From: a virus
Direction: 5' to 3' (one strand)
DNA: 49,288 nt
IMG/VR virus record: IMGVR_UViG_3300025771_000039
Location: 1 to 49,288 of that record
Below are positions 48,675 to 49,288 of this stretch, one piece after another. Below the pieces are notes generated by a model. It saw nothing but the letters and a program-made list of their open reading frames with translations, ran no database searches and had not been told where the DNA came from. How positions within the stretch are numbered: position 1 is the first letter of the stretch; every line of letters starts with the position of its first letter. A program made the position numbers and the translations under genes.

Positions 48675-48751
48675 TGGTCTTGGTGGCAGGATTTGAACCT
48701 GCGATCTCTTGCACCCAAAGCAAGCGCCTTACCAGACTAGGCCACACCAAG
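48675..48751 (-). tRNA. tRNA-Pro(UGG) with encoded CCA
   Basis: 77 nt folding as a standard class I tRNA: acceptor CTTGGTG/CACCAAG, D-arm GCCT/AGGC, anticodon stem CTTGC/GCAAG with loop TTTGGGT (anticodon TGG, Pro), 5-base variable region, T-arm GCAGG/CCTGC with loop TTCAAAT. C1-G72 and A73 fit bacterial proline identity. CCA is encoded. It lies 2 bases after tRNA-Trp, so both probably come from one transcript. Confidence 0.95.
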
Positions 48752-48753
48752 AT

Positions 48754-48838
48754 TGGCACCGGAGTAGGGATTCGAACCCTATAAGCTCACGCACTGGTTT
48801 TGGAGACCAGCATACCTCTCCAACTGTATCGCTCCGGC
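48754..48838 (-). tRNA. tRNA-Trp(CCA) with long variable region
   Basis: 85 nt. Acceptor GCCGGAG/CTCCGGT (first pair G-U), D-stem ATAC/GTAT, anticodon stem CTGGT/ACCAG with loop CTCCAAA (anticodon CCA, Trp), T-stem TAGGG/CCCTA with loop TTCGAAT, discriminator G73 as in bacterial tRNA-Trp, CCA encoded. Between the anticodon and T stems are 12 bases instead of the usual 4-5 of tRNA-Trp, a length nearer class II tRNAs. Everything else fits Trp. It sits downstream of a leader rich in Trp codons. Confidence 0.88.
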
Positions 48839-48855
48839 ATATAAACTTTTTTTAA

Positions 48856-48931
48856 AACTACACTATCTTTAGCCCTTTCGAGGCCTCTGTCTCTGCAACG
48901 ACACCTTATTGCAGTAAGGTGTAGTGTAGTT
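48856..48931 (-). ncRNA. Structured RNA element between terminator and tRNA-Trp
   Basis: A 9-bp closing stem, AACTACACT (minus 48931-48923) with AGTGTAGTT (minus 48864-48856), encloses an 8-bp hairpin ACACCTTA/TAAGGTGT (48901-48922) with loop CTGCAA, a complementary TTGCAG two bases further on, and a smaller GCC/GGC hairpin. The loop complementarity could give an alternative hairpin. No ORF spans it. It may be a processing or regulatory RNA; it is not matched to any named family by me. Confidence 0.55.
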
Positions 48932-48933
48932 AT

Positions 48934-48971
48934 AAAAAAAGCCCCTAACAAATTTAATGCTAGGGGCTGTT
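48934..48971 (-). terminator. Strong intrinsic terminator in tRNA leader
   Basis: On the minus strand AGCCCCTA (48968-48961) pairs with TAGGGGCT (48947-48940), extended by three further pairs into the loop to about 11 bp, followed by a run of seven T (48940-48934). It forms the 3:4 hairpin of the proposed attenuator and would stop transcription before the tRNAs. Confidence 0.88.
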
Positions 48972-49008
48972 GGAATAACTTTTTTATAAAGTCATGTTAG
49001 AACAACCC

Positions 49009-49056
49009 CTACAATGTCGGGCACCACCAATTAATAAATGTTACTGTTCTAATCAT
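49009..49056 (-). CDS. Leader peptide MIRTVTFINWWCPTL
   Basis: A 15-codon ORF starting about 22 bases after the expected transcription start. It has two adjacent Trp codons (TGG TGG), then Cys and Pro (CCG), and ends at TAG, which is the first base triplet of antiterminator region 2. The two tRNAs downstream are Trp and Pro. Only a weak Shine-Dalgarno (GAAAG/AAGAAG) is visible, which is the main doubt about translation. Confidence 0.6.
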   Translation of the reverse strand: MIRTVTFINWWCPTL

Positions 49057-49084
49057 CTTCTTATTCTTTCTTTGCTATGTAATT

Positions 49085-49113
49085 ACTATACTACATTTAT
49101 TTAGTGTTGTCAA
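49085..49113 (-). promoter_or_regulatory. Sigma70-like promoter of the tRNA leader
   Basis: Minus-strand TTGACA (49113-49108), 17 bp, TATAGT (49090-49085), starting 3 bases after the ligase stop. It should start a transcript near 49078 that runs through the leader ORF into the attenuator. The 277 bases between the ligase stop and tRNA-Trp hold no larger gene. Confidence 0.85.
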
Positions 49114-49116
49114 CCA

Positions 49117-49288
49117 TTAATCTTGTCTTTTTCCGACACCATAGTCAATTACAACTGGAAAGCGTGGAACGCCGTCATTGCTGTACTCAAAGAATCTGCA
49201 AGTTACCCAAGTAGGCTTTTCTTCTGCTTCGAGCAGTTCTTTTAGTTTCGCTTGACTACCACGTACTCCGCTACCAAACTGTGTGCCA
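49117..49288 (-). CDS. ATP-dependent DNA ligase, C-terminal end only
   Basis: The last 56 codons of a gene that enters from the right edge. The tail WVTCRFFEYSNDGVPRFP, then VVIDYGVGKRQD, resembles the OB-fold end of phage ATP-dependent DNA ligases (motif VI-like GVPRFP). Known role: sealing nicks in replication and repair. Identification rests on a short piece, so it is tentative. The TAA is at 49117-49119. Confidence 0.7.
   Translation of the reverse strand, partial: GTQFGSGVRGSQAKLKELLEAEEKPTWVTCRFFEYSNDGVPRFPVVIDYGVGKRQD

Larger units (their letters stand above)
48934..49056 (-). promoter_or_regulatory. trp-leader-like attenuator before tRNA-Trp/tRNA-Pro
   Basis: Minus-strand segments: region 1 TTAGAACA (49052-49045, in the leader ORF); region 2 TAGGGGTTGTTCTAA (49011-48997); region 3 AACAGCCCCTA (48971-48961); region 4 TAGGGGCT (48947-48940). 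Pairings: 1:2 is 8 perfect bp plus two wobbles; 2:3 is 11 bp with one G-U; 3:4 is the terminator. A ribosome stalled at the Trp codons (49029-49024) leaves region 2 free and partly blocks region 1, favouring 2:3. A ribosome at the stop codon (49011-49009) hides region 2 and allows termination. The mechanism is inferred from the E. coli trp model. Confidence 0.7.

Noticed and set aside
48881-48922. H-type pseudoknot between the CTGCAA loop and the TTGCAG segment
   Set aside because: With a 2-base connecting loop it cannot cross a full 8-bp stem; an alternative hairpin is more realistic, so only competing folds are claimed.

Overview
The window is about 49 kb of a T4-like myovirus genome, low in GC, and most likely from a marine phage. 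Gene content supports this: phoH, a gp44-type clamp loader, a td/frd-type thymidylate synthase and dihydrofolate reductase pair, a gp31/GroES-like co-chaperonin, uvdE, a DexA-type exonuclease, MazG-like pyrophosphatases, an A-type Fe-S carrier and very large fibre-like structural proteins. Genes are short, overlap at ATGA or TAATG junctions, and lie mostly on the minus strand. A 7Fe FdxA-type ferredoxin, ClpA and DnaJ of proteobacterial type point to a proteobacterial, perhaps SAR11-like, host rather than a cyanobacterium. The host assignment is inference.

Layout, left to right. 1-3.9 kb: unknown genes, then a clpA-dnaJ pair. 3.9-7.5 kb: a lysis cassette with GH19 endolysin, an overlapping i-spanin/o-spanin pair, a class 3 lipase and small membrane proteins that could include the holin. 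7.5-13.3 kb: nucleotide and replication genes (phoH, thyA, DHFR, ferredoxin, clamp loader) with several tiny genes. 13.3-22.1 kb: an early-type block of small genes, two MazG-like proteins, an exonuclease, a SWIM protein, a nuclease-like/ParB-like/DNA methyltransferase cassette, a GroES-like protein and a DnaE-like fragment. 22.1-35.3 kb: virion structural proteins, including one of 2822 residues. 35.3-39.6 kb: iscA, a zinc-binding protein, a histone-H1-like protein, uvdE, a glycosyltransferase and a QueD-like protein. 39.7-45.0 kb: a plus-strand fibre and a minus-strand structural protein. 45.0-49.3 kb: small early genes, hemE, a metallophosphoesterase, tRNA-Pro and tRNA-Trp, a regulatory leader, and the end of a DNA ligase gene.

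Two promoter types recur. One is sigma70-like, TTGACA with mostly 17 bp to a TATAAT-like box, placed before early-type genes. The other is a T4-late-like (T/G/C)ATAAATA box placed before structural and associated genes. Some operons carry both.

The most unusual element lies at 48.75-49.11 kb. A consensus sigma70-like promoter precedes a 15-codon ORF with tandem Trp codons and a Pro codon. The following RNA can fold as a classical 1:2 / 2:3 / 3:4 attenuator ending in a strong intrinsic terminator, and beyond it lie tRNA-Trp and tRNA-Pro. It reads as a trp-leader-like attenuator that would control phage tRNA genes. This is inferred from sequence only.
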